Assembly: GCA_033763835.1 (NCBI GenBank)
Contig: JANRJS010000023.1
Span: 1 to 64,000, forward strand
Source: JAPKYZ01 sp033763835
Lineage (GTDB): Bacteria > Acidobacteriota > Terriglobia > Bryobacterales > Bryobacteraceae
Direction of reading: 5' to 3'
DNA length: 64,000 nt
Under the pieces are notes generated by a model. That model saw only the letters and a program-made list of their open reading frames with translations, did not search any database and was not told where the DNA came from. How positions within the stretch are numbered: the first letter of the stretch is position 1; every line of letters begins with the position of its first letter. The position numbers and the translations under genes are program-made. Below, piece after piece: positions 16,493-25,075 of this stretch.

Positions 16493-17289
16493 CTTCGAAC
16501 TTCGCGGGTTCGCAAGACGTCCTCGATCATCGAGAACAGTTCGTCGCGGGTGACTTCGATTTTCTGGCTGCGGTGGTAGCCGTTGCGATCCTCGGCCACC
16601 GCCGGATGCCCCGGCTCCATCCGCGAGTGCGAGCTGACGCCATAGCGTTCCCGGGATTCGAAGAGCTTCTCCACTTCGCGGCGCGGCAACGGTTTCGGGC
16701 CGCCGAGCAACTCCGCCACCAGCGTAATGCGCGCGAAATGCTCCATCGTCTCCATCTTGAAGAAGGCGTCCCATACGTCGCATCCATAGCAGACCGCGCC
16801 GTGATTCTCCATCAGCAGCGCGTCGTACTTCGGAATCAACGGCATCATCCCAGCGGTTAGCGCTTTCGTACCCGGCAATCCATAATCGGCGAGCGGAACG
16901 GAGCCCAAGCCGATCACCACTTCGGGCAGCAGCGCGATGTTCAGGGGACGTCCGGCGGCGGCGAATCCGGTCGACACCGGCGGATGCGCGTGGACCACGC
17001 TGCGAATGTCGGGGCGCAGACTGTAAATCGTTAAGTGCATCGCGATCTCGCTGGTGCGCTCGCGATGTCCTTCGACTTTGTTCCCCGCCATGTCCACGAT
17101 AATCATGTCCTCGGGCGCCATCATGCCTTTGGACGTTTTCGTCGGCGTGCAGAGAATCCGGTCTTCGTCGAGACGGATCGATATGTTTCCGTCGTTGGCC
17201 GCCACCCAACCTTTCTGGTAGACCAAGCGGCCGATTTCCACGATGTCGCGGCGGAGATCGTCGATGGTTTTGGGGACCGTCACCGGCAT
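16489..17289 (-). CDS. Class II aldolase/adducin-family protein
   Basis: A 266-residue zinc-dependent aldolase of the fuculose/rhamnulose-phosphate type, which cleaves sugar phosphates to dihydroxyacetone phosphate and an aldehyde. Family signs are GWVAANDGNISIRL (phosphate-binding region), TPTKTSKGMM, the zinc ligands in VVHAHPPVSTGFA, and MENHGAVCYG with the third His. An extended C-terminal tail of about 60 residues follows, longer than in classical FucA. The ATG at 17289 is preferred; 17319 would add ten residues. No sugar kinase or isomerase is adjacent, so the substrate is open. Confidence 0.87.
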   Translation of the reverse strand: MPVTVPKTIDDLRRDIVEIGRLVYQKGWVAANDGNISIRLDEDRILCTPTKTSKGMMAPEDMIIVDMAGNKVEGHRERTSEIAMHLTIYSLRPDIRSVVHAHPPVSTGFAAAGRPLNIALLPEVVIGLGSVPLADYGLPGTKALTAGMMPLIPKYDALLMENHGAVCYGCDVWDAFFKMETMEHFARITLVAELLGGPKPLPRREVEKLFESRERYGVSSHSRMEPGHPAVAEDRNGYHRSQKIEVTRDELFSMIEDVLRTREVRS

Positions 17290-17345
17290 TCGCCCTGATT
17301 GTAGCAGTTGAGGTAACACCGATTCGAGGCCGCTAAAATGGAGAA

Positions 17346-18152
17346 TTGGAAGCCTCCAGAACCTGTCCGAACTGCCGGGCGCTGATTAGCCGCGCGGATC
17401 GCGTTTGCCCCTACTGCGAGTTTCAACTGGAAGCGCCGCGCGCCGCCGGACCGGTCCGGGAATGGAGGCGCGGCGACGAACCCATCGCCGGACTGATTCC
17501 GCCGCAGCAATTCTGCACGTCGCTCCTCTTGTTCGTAAACGTCGCGTTGTTTATCGCGTCCAGCTTGACCGAAGTGGGCCGCAATCTGGTGGAGGCGGGC
17601 GCGAGCTTCGGCCCGGCGATTTTCACGGGCAAGCAGTATTGGCGATTACTCACCGCTGGATTCTTCCACGGCGGGGTGATGCACATTTTGATGAACAGTT
17701 GGGGGTTGTTCAGTCTGGGCGCGCAAGTGGAGACGCTCTACGGCGCGCGCAAGTTCGTGGTGTTCTATTTCGTTTCCACGGTGACCGGATTTTTCGTCAG
17801 CGCCAAGTTGCTCAACGGCGTTTCCGTCGGCGCGTCCGCCGGACTCTTCGGATTGCTGGGCGTGATGCTCGCTGTGGCGGTGATCGATCGTTCGGCCGTC
17901 GGCGGTTATCTGCGGGCGCAGTACGGACAATACGTGATCTTCGCCATCGTTACGAGTTTCATTCCCGGCATCGATTGGGCGGCGCACCTGGGCGGCTTCG
18001 CCGGTGGATTCGCTTGCGCCTACTTCGCCGGGCATCCGGCGAAATGGGGTCCGGAGAATGGGGCGTTTTGGAACATTCTGGCGGGAGTTTGTCTGGCGCT
18101 TACGGTGGGGGCTTTCGCCATGATGCTGCGCTATTTCGCCCTGCTGCGCTAG
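17346..18152 (+). CDS. Rhomboid-family intramembrane serine protease with zinc ribbon
   Basis: A 268-residue rhomboid. The first 25 residues form a zinc-ribbon-like CPNC-CPYC pair on the cytoplasmic side. Six membrane segments follow, with HILMNSWG (His113, Asn117), the catalytic Ser164 in GASAGLFGLLG and the catalytic His214 in DWAAHLGGFAGG. The start must be TTG 17346: the nearby ATG at 17338 is out of frame and reaches a stop after 15 codons, and an in-frame TAA lies just upstream. It cleaves membrane proteins within the bilayer. The M50 protease gene converges on it with shared stop bases, so two intramembrane proteases sit side by side. Confidence 0.93.
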   Translation: MEASRTCPNCRALISRADRVCPYCEFQLEAPRAAGPVREWRRGDEPIAGLIPPQQFCTSLLLFVNVALFIASSLTEVGRNLVEAGASFGPAIFTGKQYWRLLTAGFFHGGVMHILMNSWGLFSLGAQVETLYGARKFVVFYFVSTVTGFFVSAKLLNGVSVGASAGLFGLLGVMLAVAVIDRSAVGGYLRAQYGQYVIFAIVTSFIPGIDWAAHLGGFAGGFACAYFAGHPAKWGPENGAFWNILAGVCLALTVGAFAMMLRYFALLR

Positions 18153-18844
18153 AAGAACACGCGCAGAAAGAAGCCGAGCACCGGCTCGATCGCCCGCCAG
18201 ATCACGCTCGACAAGGCGAAGATCGCCAGAGGCATGAAAATTCCGAAGCGCGTGCGGAGATCGAGAAACCAAGCCGCGCGCTCCTCCGGCACTACCAGCA
18301 GCAGTGCCGAAAACCCATCGAGCGGCGGGACCGGTAGCAAGTTAAACGTCCCAAGCAGGATGTTCTCGAAAAAGAAAATACTGAGCAGCGCCGCGAGGCC
18401 TTCCAGAAGTTCGTTCGAGCTCCCGGCAAGTTGGAAGAGCGTGCGTTCTTCGGGAATAACGAAAACTCCGGCGGCCAATCCCAGCCGCAGTAGCAGCGCC
18501 GCCGCAATGGCGATGGCGAAATTCGCCGCCGGTCCCGCGAGCGCCATCAGCGCCGCTCGCTTCGGATAATTAACCGCCCATCGAGGATCGTAGGGCGCGC
18601 TGCCGAACCCCAGCATGTTCAAGCTGCCTGTCGAGACGCTGGTGATGAGCGACAACAGCGGCAGGATCAGTAACCCGAATGGTTCTTGCCGGATGTGCGG
18701 AGCGGGGTTCAACGTTAGTTGGCCGTTGTGATAGGCCGTGGAATCGCCACCCATTTTCGCCGCCCACGCGTGCGCCGATTCGTGGCAGACCGTCGAGAAG
18801 ACGAACGCCACGCAGAAGAACAGCATCGTCCCGGCGATGTCCAT
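18149..18844 (-). CDS. Site-2-protease-like M50 metallopeptidase
   Basis: A 231-residue polytopic zinc protease of the compact S2P (rhomboid-sized, SpoIVFB/YwhC-like) group. The zinc motif HESAHAW (His21, Glu22, His25) lies in the first membrane helix, and the third ligand region is NLLPVPPLDGFSALL. The ATG at 18844 gives the family N-terminus MDIAGTMLFF; the open frame continues upstream to 19117 without similarity. Such proteases cut membrane-bound regulators, but no substrate is evident. It is separate from, and convergent with, the rhomboid gene. Confidence 0.9.
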   Translation of the reverse strand: MDIAGTMLFFCVAFVFSTVCHESAHAWAAKMGGDSTAYHNGQLTLNPAPHIRQEPFGLLILPLLSLITSVSTGSLNMLGFGSAPYDPRWAVNYPKRAALMALAGPAANFAIAIAAALLLRLGLAAGVFVIPEERTLFQLAGSSNELLEGLAALLSIFFFENILLGTFNLLPVPPLDGFSALLLVVPEERAAWFLDLRTRFGIFMPLAIFALSSVIWRAIEPVLGFFLRVFF

Positions 18845-18867
18845 GGCGGTGGTGGCGTCTCCGGCGA

Positions 18868-21579
18868 TTAGCGGTTCACGAAACCGCGCGCGGTTTCCTT
18901 GCCGTCGCGAAAGATGGCGTACTGCGCGGCGCTGGGCGTTTGCCCGACCAGACGCGCCGTTTCGAGCGGAGCGTTGCCCGCCGTCACCGACACCATCAAA
19001 AACGGATCGAGCGGATGAACGGCGGCGAACATCAGGCCCTCGTATTCGGACCCGTAAGTCTTGCCCGCGATTGTGAACGCCGCGCCCGAATAATCGAGTG
19101 CTAGCTTTGCGGCCCACGCGGCGAGCGCCGAGTTCGTCTCCGGACGCCCGATAAAGATCACGTTGCGCTTCGCGAGTTCGCTATCTTCGGCTTCGAAATC
19201 GGCGACGACTGGAATGCGCTGCTCTCGGAATCCAAGGAAGCGGCGCTGCAGTTCTTCCGCCGCGTAACGGTTCGCGCCCGCCTCGGCCAGTGTCCCGAAG
19301 ACAATGATCGCGTTGTCGGCGCGCGTGGGCAATTGGTTCAAGTGCACCGACGGCGCTCCGGGCGCGGGTGCGGTGAGCTTTGCGTTCATCGCCTTTTCGA
19401 ACTCGGCCACCGACACGCGTTTCGTCTTGTTCGCCGCGTGGAAATCCTTGATCGAGGCGAAGAACTTTTCGTCGCCCAACTCGCGGCGCATGGCGTCGAG
19501 AGCCAACGCCCCCCGCGCCGCCCGCCGCACGCCTTCGGAACGCGACATGGTGAGGTCGGCGCGATAAGCGCTCAATTCACGCTCGAAATCTTTCGACGAC
19601 AAAGCTGTGTGAAATGCCGCGAGTCCCGCCGTTAGCCACTCGTCGGATTCTGAGGCGGGCAGCACCCAACCGGTCCACGCCTTCGATGCGTAACTCACCG
19701 GTTTCGGGGCGTCGTCTTTGGTGGGCTTGGCTTCGAGGCGCGCCTTTTCGACGCTCGCCAGAATTTCGCGGAACTTCTCGGATGGTTGCGCGGAGATCAA
19801 ACGATAACCGCCGTCGTAGATCCCATTGTTACCCGAGTAGATCGACTTGTGGCGGCCCGGTTCCCACTCGCGTTCGTTCGGCTTGCCGAAATCGGCCCAC
19901 ACCATCATGCGCCTTGCCATGTCCGAGTTCAGAACCTTGGCGTCCATCGTCGAAGCCGAAACCAGGGGCGCGGTGCGGAACGCGAGGAACCCGAAACCCT
20001 CATCGATCTTGCCCTTGTGCGCGTGGTACAACTCCAGCCACTTCTCGTCGCGAATCGCGGGCGTGTACGGAACATGCGCCGGAGCCTTATCGGGATCGGC
20101 GAACAGTTCGAGCCGAACGTCGATGTCCTTCGCGTTGTTATTGCCCCAGTAGAAGCCCTCGGTGCCGCGGAACCACTCGTTCTTCGAACTTCGCCACAAC
20201 CTGGTCTTCGTCGTGCCGAGTTCGAACATCGCGATCTCGTCGGTCTTCGCGTCGCCGATCAGCCACTCGTTCGTATAGAGGCCGTTGTTCTTCGTCGAAA
20301 AGTGCTTCACCACGTCGTCGATCGATTCCGAGTATTGGATCGCCCGGCGCGCGCGATACGCCACCGAAGTGCCTTCGCCATGGAACGGCGTCTGGGCGAT
20401 CGTCGTCTCGGTGATCACGATGCCTGCATCGTTCTGATACCAGTCCGTGCCGCTTTGGATACCGCCGGGATACGCCTGGATCAGCATCCGCCGCCCCTGC
20501 GCAGGCGCGATGTCGAGCATGACGTTGGTCTGCTCGGCGAGCGTCAGCGGCCACCACGTCACATGCCCGATCACCATCTTGCCGTCGCGCGTCGCTTTGC
20601 CGGTCGCGGCGAACGCGGAGCAACGGTCTGTCACCGGTAAATCGCGCTCCGGGTTGTAGTAGCCCGGCAGCTTGAAAGACAGCCCTTCGAGACCCGTCGG
20701 CGCGACGTTCGTCGCAGGAGCGAGCAGGTCGAGCTCGGTGATGACGTTGATCGCGACGATATCGTCGAGATCGACCGCGCGCCCGTCGTATTTCGCCCCG
20801 GCGGCTTTCGCGCCTTCGGCGATGCCGCGCATTTCGGTGAGAATCTCTTTGTCGAAGCCGCGCTGGAAAATCGCGCGCGCCATGGTGCGGGCGTTATCCC
20901 AACTCTTCATGCGCCCGCGCGAATCGTACATCGCCGCCGCGCGATCGATGTAGCCGGGAATCTCCTTGGCCAGAAGGTAGCCGTGCTGGAAACCGCGCTC
21001 GTAGGGTTCGCCTTCGATGTGCAGGTAAATCCAGCCGCCCGTTGGATAGCGATACGCAGGTCCGAACGTGCGCACGGTAGCCGCATGCGGAACGTTCGGC
21101 GTGCCCGACACCTCGTCGATCGACACCGAGTCGAACCAGGCGCGGCCGGAGAACGCTCCGCCATAGCCCGCGCTCAGGCGTATGCGGTCGTCGGCTCGAG
21201 TGGCGGTGAACTTCAGCGACAGGCGGGTCCAATCGCGCGATCCGCCCAGCGACTGCGAACGAACGTTCCACGGCATCGACGCCATGTTGAGATTCGCGCC
21301 GGTCACTACTGCCGAGCGGTCGAGATCGCGCACGCGCAACGCGTCGGTCTTCACCCACGCGCTGACTTCGTAGGTCTTGCCGACGACCAGCTTCACCGGC
21401 TGCGAGTAAGCTTCCGTGGCGCTGTCGCCCGAGGGATCGAGGCGCACGGAAACGCTACCGTTGCGCGACACCGCGCGGTCGTCGGCGATGCGGCCCGAAC
21501 GTACTTCCCACTGATTTCCGGTGAGCAGGTTGGCCGCGCACAGCGGCAGGATTGCGATGGGGAACGCCAAGGCTCGCAT
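18868..21579 (-). CDS. Large secreted C45/phospholipase B-like hydrolase
   Basis: A 903-residue exported protein. After a signal peptide (LAFPIAILPLCAANLLTG) comes a carbohydrate-binding-like beta domain of about 140 residues (TYEVSAWVKTDALRVRDL; RAWFDSVSIDEVS). The central region resembles N-terminal-nucleophile hydrolases of the C45/PLB-like type: EPYERGFQHGYLLAKEI, then VTDRCSAFAATG with Cys320 as possible nucleophile, GKMVIGHVTWW and NDAGIVITETTI. The C-terminal portion has an M1-peptidase-like helical stretch (FFASIKDFHAANKTKRVSVA) and a final beta region. PLB-like enzymes hydrolyse amide or ester bonds. If Cys320 is the true nucleophile, the chain in front of it would normally be removed, which is hard to reconcile with the intact leader domain. 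Confidence 0.65.
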   Translation of the reverse strand: MRALAFPIAILPLCAANLLTGNQWEVRSGRIADDRAVSRNGSVSVRLDPSGDSATEAYSQPVKLVVGKTYEVSAWVKTDALRVRDLDRSAVVTGANLNMASMPWNVRSQSLGGSRDWTRLSLKFTATRADDRIRLSAGYGGAFSGRAWFDSVSIDEVSGTPNVPHAATVRTFGPAYRYPTGGWIYLHIEGEPYERGFQHGYLLAKEIPGYIDRAAAMYDSRGRMKSWDNARTMARAIFQRGFDKEILTEMRGIAEGAKAAGAKYDGRAVDLDDIVAINVITELDLLAPATNVAPTGLEGLSFKLPGYYNPERDLPVTDRCSAFAATGKATRDGKMVIGHVTWWPLTLAEQTNVMLDIAPAQGRRMLIQAYPGGIQSGTDWYQNDAGIVITETTIAQTPFHGEGTSVAYRARRAIQYSESIDDVVKHFSTKNNGLYTNEWLIGDAKTDEIAMFELGTTKTRLWRSSKNEWFRGTEGFYWGNNNAKDIDVRLELFADPDKAPAHVPYTPAIRDEKWLELYHAHKGKIDEGFGFLAFRTAPLVSASTMDAKVLNSDMARRMMVWADFGKPNEREWEPGRHKSIYSGNNGIYDGGYRLISAQPSEKFREILASVEKARLEAKPTKDDAPKPVSYASKAWTGWVLPASESDEWLTAGLAAFHTALSSKDFERELSAYRADLTMSRSEGVRRAARGALALDAMRRELGDEKFFASIKDFHAANKTKRVSVAEFEKAMNAKLTAPAPGAPSVHLNQLPTRADNAIIVFGTLAEAGANRYAAEELQRRFLGFREQRIPVVADFEAEDSELAKRNVIFIGRPETNSALAAWAAKLALDYSGAAFTIAGKTYGSEYEGLMFAAVHPLDPFLMVSVTAGNAPLETARLVGQTPSAAQYAIFRDGKETARGFVNR

Positions 21580-21609
21580 AGGCTCAGGGTAGCGCGAGCT
21601 GGAGCGCCG

Positions 21610-24600
21610 CTACCAAAGCAGCTTTAGCGCAAGTTGTAACTGCCGGTTGAACGTGTTGGTCGAAGTCACCACGCCGAATTGCGCGGTGCCGAACACGGTT
21701 CCTGGGGACGAATACTCGGCGCGATTCAGCGCGTTGAACGCTTCGGCTCGGAACTGCAATTTCACCGATTCCGCGATGGTCGTCGTCTTGAAGAACGAGA
21801 TGTCGAAGTTGTTCTTGCCCGCGCTGCGAACGTCGGGCAAGCGGGAGGTGCGCACCAACTCGACGGCCTGCCGCTGCCGGAACGCTGAAGTATTGAACCA
21901 GCGCTGGACGGTCTCTTCGCCCGAGCCGAGCTTCGCGCTTACGCCCGTCGATTCCGCGCCGGTGATGGTGAGCGGAATGCCGCTCTGCGCCACGTAAAGC
22001 ACGTTCAACTGCATTCCCTCCACCAGCCGCCGGGTGAATCCGTTGGCGCCAGACAAGAACTTCTTGCCCGGCCCGAACGGCAGTTCGTAGGCGCTCGACA
22101 CAACAAAGCGCTGCGGGATGTCGAACTCGTTCAGCTCTTTCGTGAGTTCGGTGTCCTGCTGGTTTAGGAATCGAGTCCGCTCCAACTGCTTGGTGAACGA
22201 GTATGCCGCCGTCATCGAAAATCCCTCGGCGAAGCGGCGCGTGGCTTTGATTTGCAGGGCGTCGTAGCGGCTCGATCCCCGCGGAACGGCTTGCGCTTCG
22301 ATAGACGTGAAGTGCGGATAAGGCCGCAGCAGTTGTCCGCGCGTCACGGTGCGCGCCGCCAAAGGCCCGGAGGTGATGATGCCGAAGAACGGGTTCGTCA
22401 CGGCGTCGTTTAATGGATTGCGGCCGCTTGAGAAGAACGTCTGCTCCGCCGAAGCGCGGAACTGCTCGGGAATCGGGGCGATCTGTTGATTCACGGGCAG
22501 GTCCCGCACTTGCGATCCGGCGTAGCTCAAATCGAAAAGCGTGTTCCATGGCAACTGCCGCTGGATGCCGAACGAGTATTGATGTGCGAACGGCTGACGG
22601 CGGTCCGTACTGGTGAACGCGATGCCTTGCCCGACTTGCGTGAGCAATCCCAGCGAAGCGCCCGCCGGAGCGAGCAAGCCTTGCGGAAACGGATTGGTGA
22701 GCGAGTTCGCGGGCGTATTGCCGCCGTCGTTCGACGCCACGTACGCCGTCGAAACGCTGAAGCCGTTGCGCGCCTCGCCGGTCTGCGTGCTCGCGCCGTA
22801 AAAAATGCCGTAGCCGCCGCGGATCACGGTCTTCGAGTTCAACTGAAACGCCGCGCCGATGCGCGGGGCGACATTATTGCGGTCGATATCGGACAAGGCG
22901 CGCGGCACGCCGCCGACCCCGGCAAAGAGCAATCCGCCGGTGACGTTGAAGTTAGCGGGCGCGATCTCGGGGATCGGCGCTTGCGCGTACGCGGCGCGCG
23001 CCGCGGCGGCGATGGGGCTCGCGGTCGTCAAGTCGTAGCCGCGGTTCATGCGGTTGTACCGCTCGACGTAAGCGCCTTCCCACTCGTACCGCAGGCCGAG
23101 ATTCAGGGTCAAACGGTTCGAAACGCGCCAATCGTCGTGGACGAAAAAGCCGTAATAGTTGGTGCGATCCGCCGTCGCGGCGTTGTTCGCAGTGGAGCCG
23201 CTCGCGGGCAAGCCCAACAGGAACGAAGCCATGCTGTGACCGAGATTGACGCCCGCCACCTGCGGATTCGGCCCGCGCGTAAACGCCTGATCGAACGCGA
23301 ACGCTCCCGCCGCGTTCGCGCCCACGCTGCCGACATTCGAGTTCAAGATGCGGTATTCCGCGCCGGTCTTGATCGTGTGCCGCGAAATCGCCTTCGACAC
23401 GCTGGCACGAAACGTGTGCACGTCTTCGGCCCCTCGGCTCAGTTTATTGGCCGTGCTTAAGCCCGCGATGCCGTTGCCGAACGTGAAAGACGGAATCGCC
23501 TGCACGGGAAGTTGGCCGGTGAAGCCGGCGGGGAAACCGAGGCCGGTCATGTCGAAGCCCAGGTTGTCCGATTGCTGGAACGTCGTGAAGCGCGCGAGGC
23601 CGTAACGGAAGTTAATCACCGTCGAGGGGTTCAGCGTAAACGTATCGTCGAAGGCGAGGCCGGGAGCCTTGCGCCGATCGATGTCGCCCGAGACGGCGTT
23701 CTTGAACGTACCCTGCCGGTCCACGCCGAACTCGCGCCACGAGTACCGGAAAAACACCGCGTGCCGGTCGCTAAACCGGTGATCGAACTTCATCACATAA
23801 CCGTTGTCGAACACCGGGTCCTTGAACGACAGTTGGAAGTTGTTGGCATTAGTGACCGCGTCGCCCGCCGCGTTCGCATCCGGCCAGAAGGCCGCGACGC
23901 GACGCGCGATAGGGCTGATGAGCGAAGCGGGAATTGTGTTGTTCGGGAAAGGATCGCGCACGAACGCCGTGCCCGAGGCGCGAGTGGAGTAGGGATTGTA
24001 GACGTTCACCGGCAACACATTCGCGCCGCTGCGGACACGCGTCGCGCTGTAATCGCCCGCCCGTTCGAGCGCCGTCGGCACCGTCGCGACGTTCGCGCGT
24101 GGCACACCCTCGCGCGAACCTTCGTAGTTGAAAAACCAGAACGTCTTATTGCGCCCGTCGTACACCTTGGGCAGCAGCACCGGGCCGCCCGCCGAGCCGC
24201 CGAACAGGTTGTAGCCGAACTGCGGAATCGTCGCCGCGAAGGGATCGCGCGCGTTCCACACCGAGTTGCGCGTGAAGTTGAACAGCGTGCCGTGGAATTG
24301 ATTTGTGCCGCTGCGAATGGCGGCGTTGAACACTCCGCCGGTGAACCGGCCGTACTCGGCGTCGTAACTGTTGGTCTGCACCTTGAACTCGCTGGCGGCA
24401 TCGACGCTCGGCACGTATTGCACTTGGCCGTCGGTACCCGCGTTCGGAATGCCGTCGAGCAGCGACTCGTTCGAACGGAATTGTCCGCCGTTGAATGTAA
24501 AGCTCGAGAATCCGCCGTTGCCCGTAGTGCGCAAAAGAGACGTGCCGTTCGCCTGACCGCGCGCGGTGAAATTGACGCCGGGTTCAAGACCCGCCAGCGC

Positions 24601-25044
24601 GAAAGCGTTGCGGCCGTTCAACGGGAGATCGACCAGCGTACGACCGGTGATGACGCCGCCGCGGCTGGCCGTTGCGGTTTCAAGTAGCGGCGCTTCGCCC
24701 GAGACGCTGACGCTCGATTGCACGTCGCCCGGTTCGAGTTGCACGTCGATCTGCGGGCGCGCCTGCACTTCGATGGTGAACGCCTCGCGCACGAACTTCT
24801 TGAAGCCCGCAAGTTCGACGGTAAGCGAATAGCGCCCCGGAGCTAATCCTGGAAGCGTGTAGTCGCCCGATTCCGAAGTTTGCGTCGTGGTGACGGCGCC
24901 GGTCTCCACATTAGTGGCGGTCACGCGTGCGGTCGCTACCGAGGCGCCGGTGGAGTCCGTAACGCGGCCGACGATCGTGCCGCGGAAATCCTGCGCCCAA
25001 GCGACGGTGCACAACGCGAGCAAACAAGCGAGACGATGAAGCAT
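21610..25044 (-). CDS. Oar-like TonB-dependent receptor 1
   Basis: Outer-membrane protein of 1144 residues. A signal peptide (LACLLALCTVAWAQ) is followed by a carboxypeptidase-regulatory-like beta-sandwich at about 20-110 (GRVTDSTGASVATARVTATN; GDYTLPGLAPGRYSLTVELA), a plug region (LPLNGRNAFALAGLEPG) and a very long beta-barrel ending in LQLALKLLW, the aromatic C-terminus used for barrel insertion. This matches the Oar/OmpA-related TonB receptors abundant in Acidobacteriota. The substrate is unknown, and no SusD-type lipoprotein neighbours it. An 18-bp perfect palindrome (25039-25056) covers its start codon. Confidence 0.9.
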   Translation of the reverse strand: MLHRLACLLALCTVAWAQDFRGTIVGRVTDSTGASVATARVTATNVETGAVTTTQTSESGDYTLPGLAPGRYSLTVELAGFKKFVREAFTIEVQARPQIDVQLEPGDVQSSVSVSGEAPLLETATASRGGVITGRTLVDLPLNGRNAFALAGLEPGVNFTARGQANGTSLLRTTGNGGFSSFTFNGGQFRSNESLLDGIPNAGTDGQVQYVPSVDAASEFKVQTNSYDAEYGRFTGGVFNAAIRSGTNQFHGTLFNFTRNSVWNARDPFAATIPQFGYNLFGGSAGGPVLLPKVYDGRNKTFWFFNYEGSREGVPRANVATVPTALERAGDYSATRVRSGANVLPVNVYNPYSTRASGTAFVRDPFPNNTIPASLISPIARRVAAFWPDANAAGDAVTNANNFQLSFKDPVFDNGYVMKFDHRFSDRHAVFFRYSWREFGVDRQGTFKNAVSGDIDRRKAPGLAFDDTFTLNPSTVINFRYGLARFTTFQQSDNLGFDMTGLGFPAGFTGQLPVQAIPSFTFGNGIAGLSTANKLSRGAEDVHTFRASVSKAISRHTIKTGAEYRILNSNVGSVGANAAGAFAFDQAFTRGPNPQVAGVNLGHSMASFLLGLPASGSTANNAATADRTNYYGFFVHDDWRVSNRLTLNLGLRYEWEGAYVERYNRMNRGYDLTTASPIAAAARAAYAQAPIPEIAPANFNVTGGLLFAGVGGVPRALSDIDRNNVAPRIGAAFQLNSKTVIRGGYGIFYGASTQTGEARNGFSVSTAYVASNDGGNTPANSLTNPFPQGLLAPAGASLGLLTQVGQGIAFTSTDRRQPFAHQYSFGIQRQLPWNTLFDLSYAGSQVRDLPVNQQIAPIPEQFRASAEQTFFSSGRNPLNDAVTNPFFGIITSGPLAARTVTRGQLLRPYPHFTSIEAQAVPRGSSRYDALQIKATRRFAEGFSMTAAYSFTKQLERTRFLNQQDTELTKELNEFDIPQRFVVSSAYELPFGPGKKFLSGANGFTRRLVEGMQLNVLYVAQSGIPLTITGAESTGVSAKLGSGEETVQRWFNTSAFRQRQAVELVRTSRLPDVRSAGKNNFDISFFKTTTIAESVKLQFRAEAFNALNRAEYSSPGTVFGTAQFGVVTSTNTFNRQLQLALKLLW

Positions 25045-25056
25045 ACAAGTATGCTT
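25039..25056. promoter_or_regulatory. 18-bp perfect palindrome over receptor 1 start codon
   Basis: AAGCATAC-AA-GTATGCTT: eight-base arms with a two-base centre. The initiation codon of the TonB receptor (25042-25044) is inside one arm. It could be an operator, or in mRNA a hairpin hiding the start codon. Confidence 0.45.
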
Positions 25057-25075
25057 TCACACCTTAAACGCGCGA

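Noticed and set aside
23512..24687. Plus-strand ORF of 391 codons opposite TonB receptor 1
   Set aside because: Antisense to a continuous receptor gene; Arg/Val/Glu-rich composition typical of a shadow frame.
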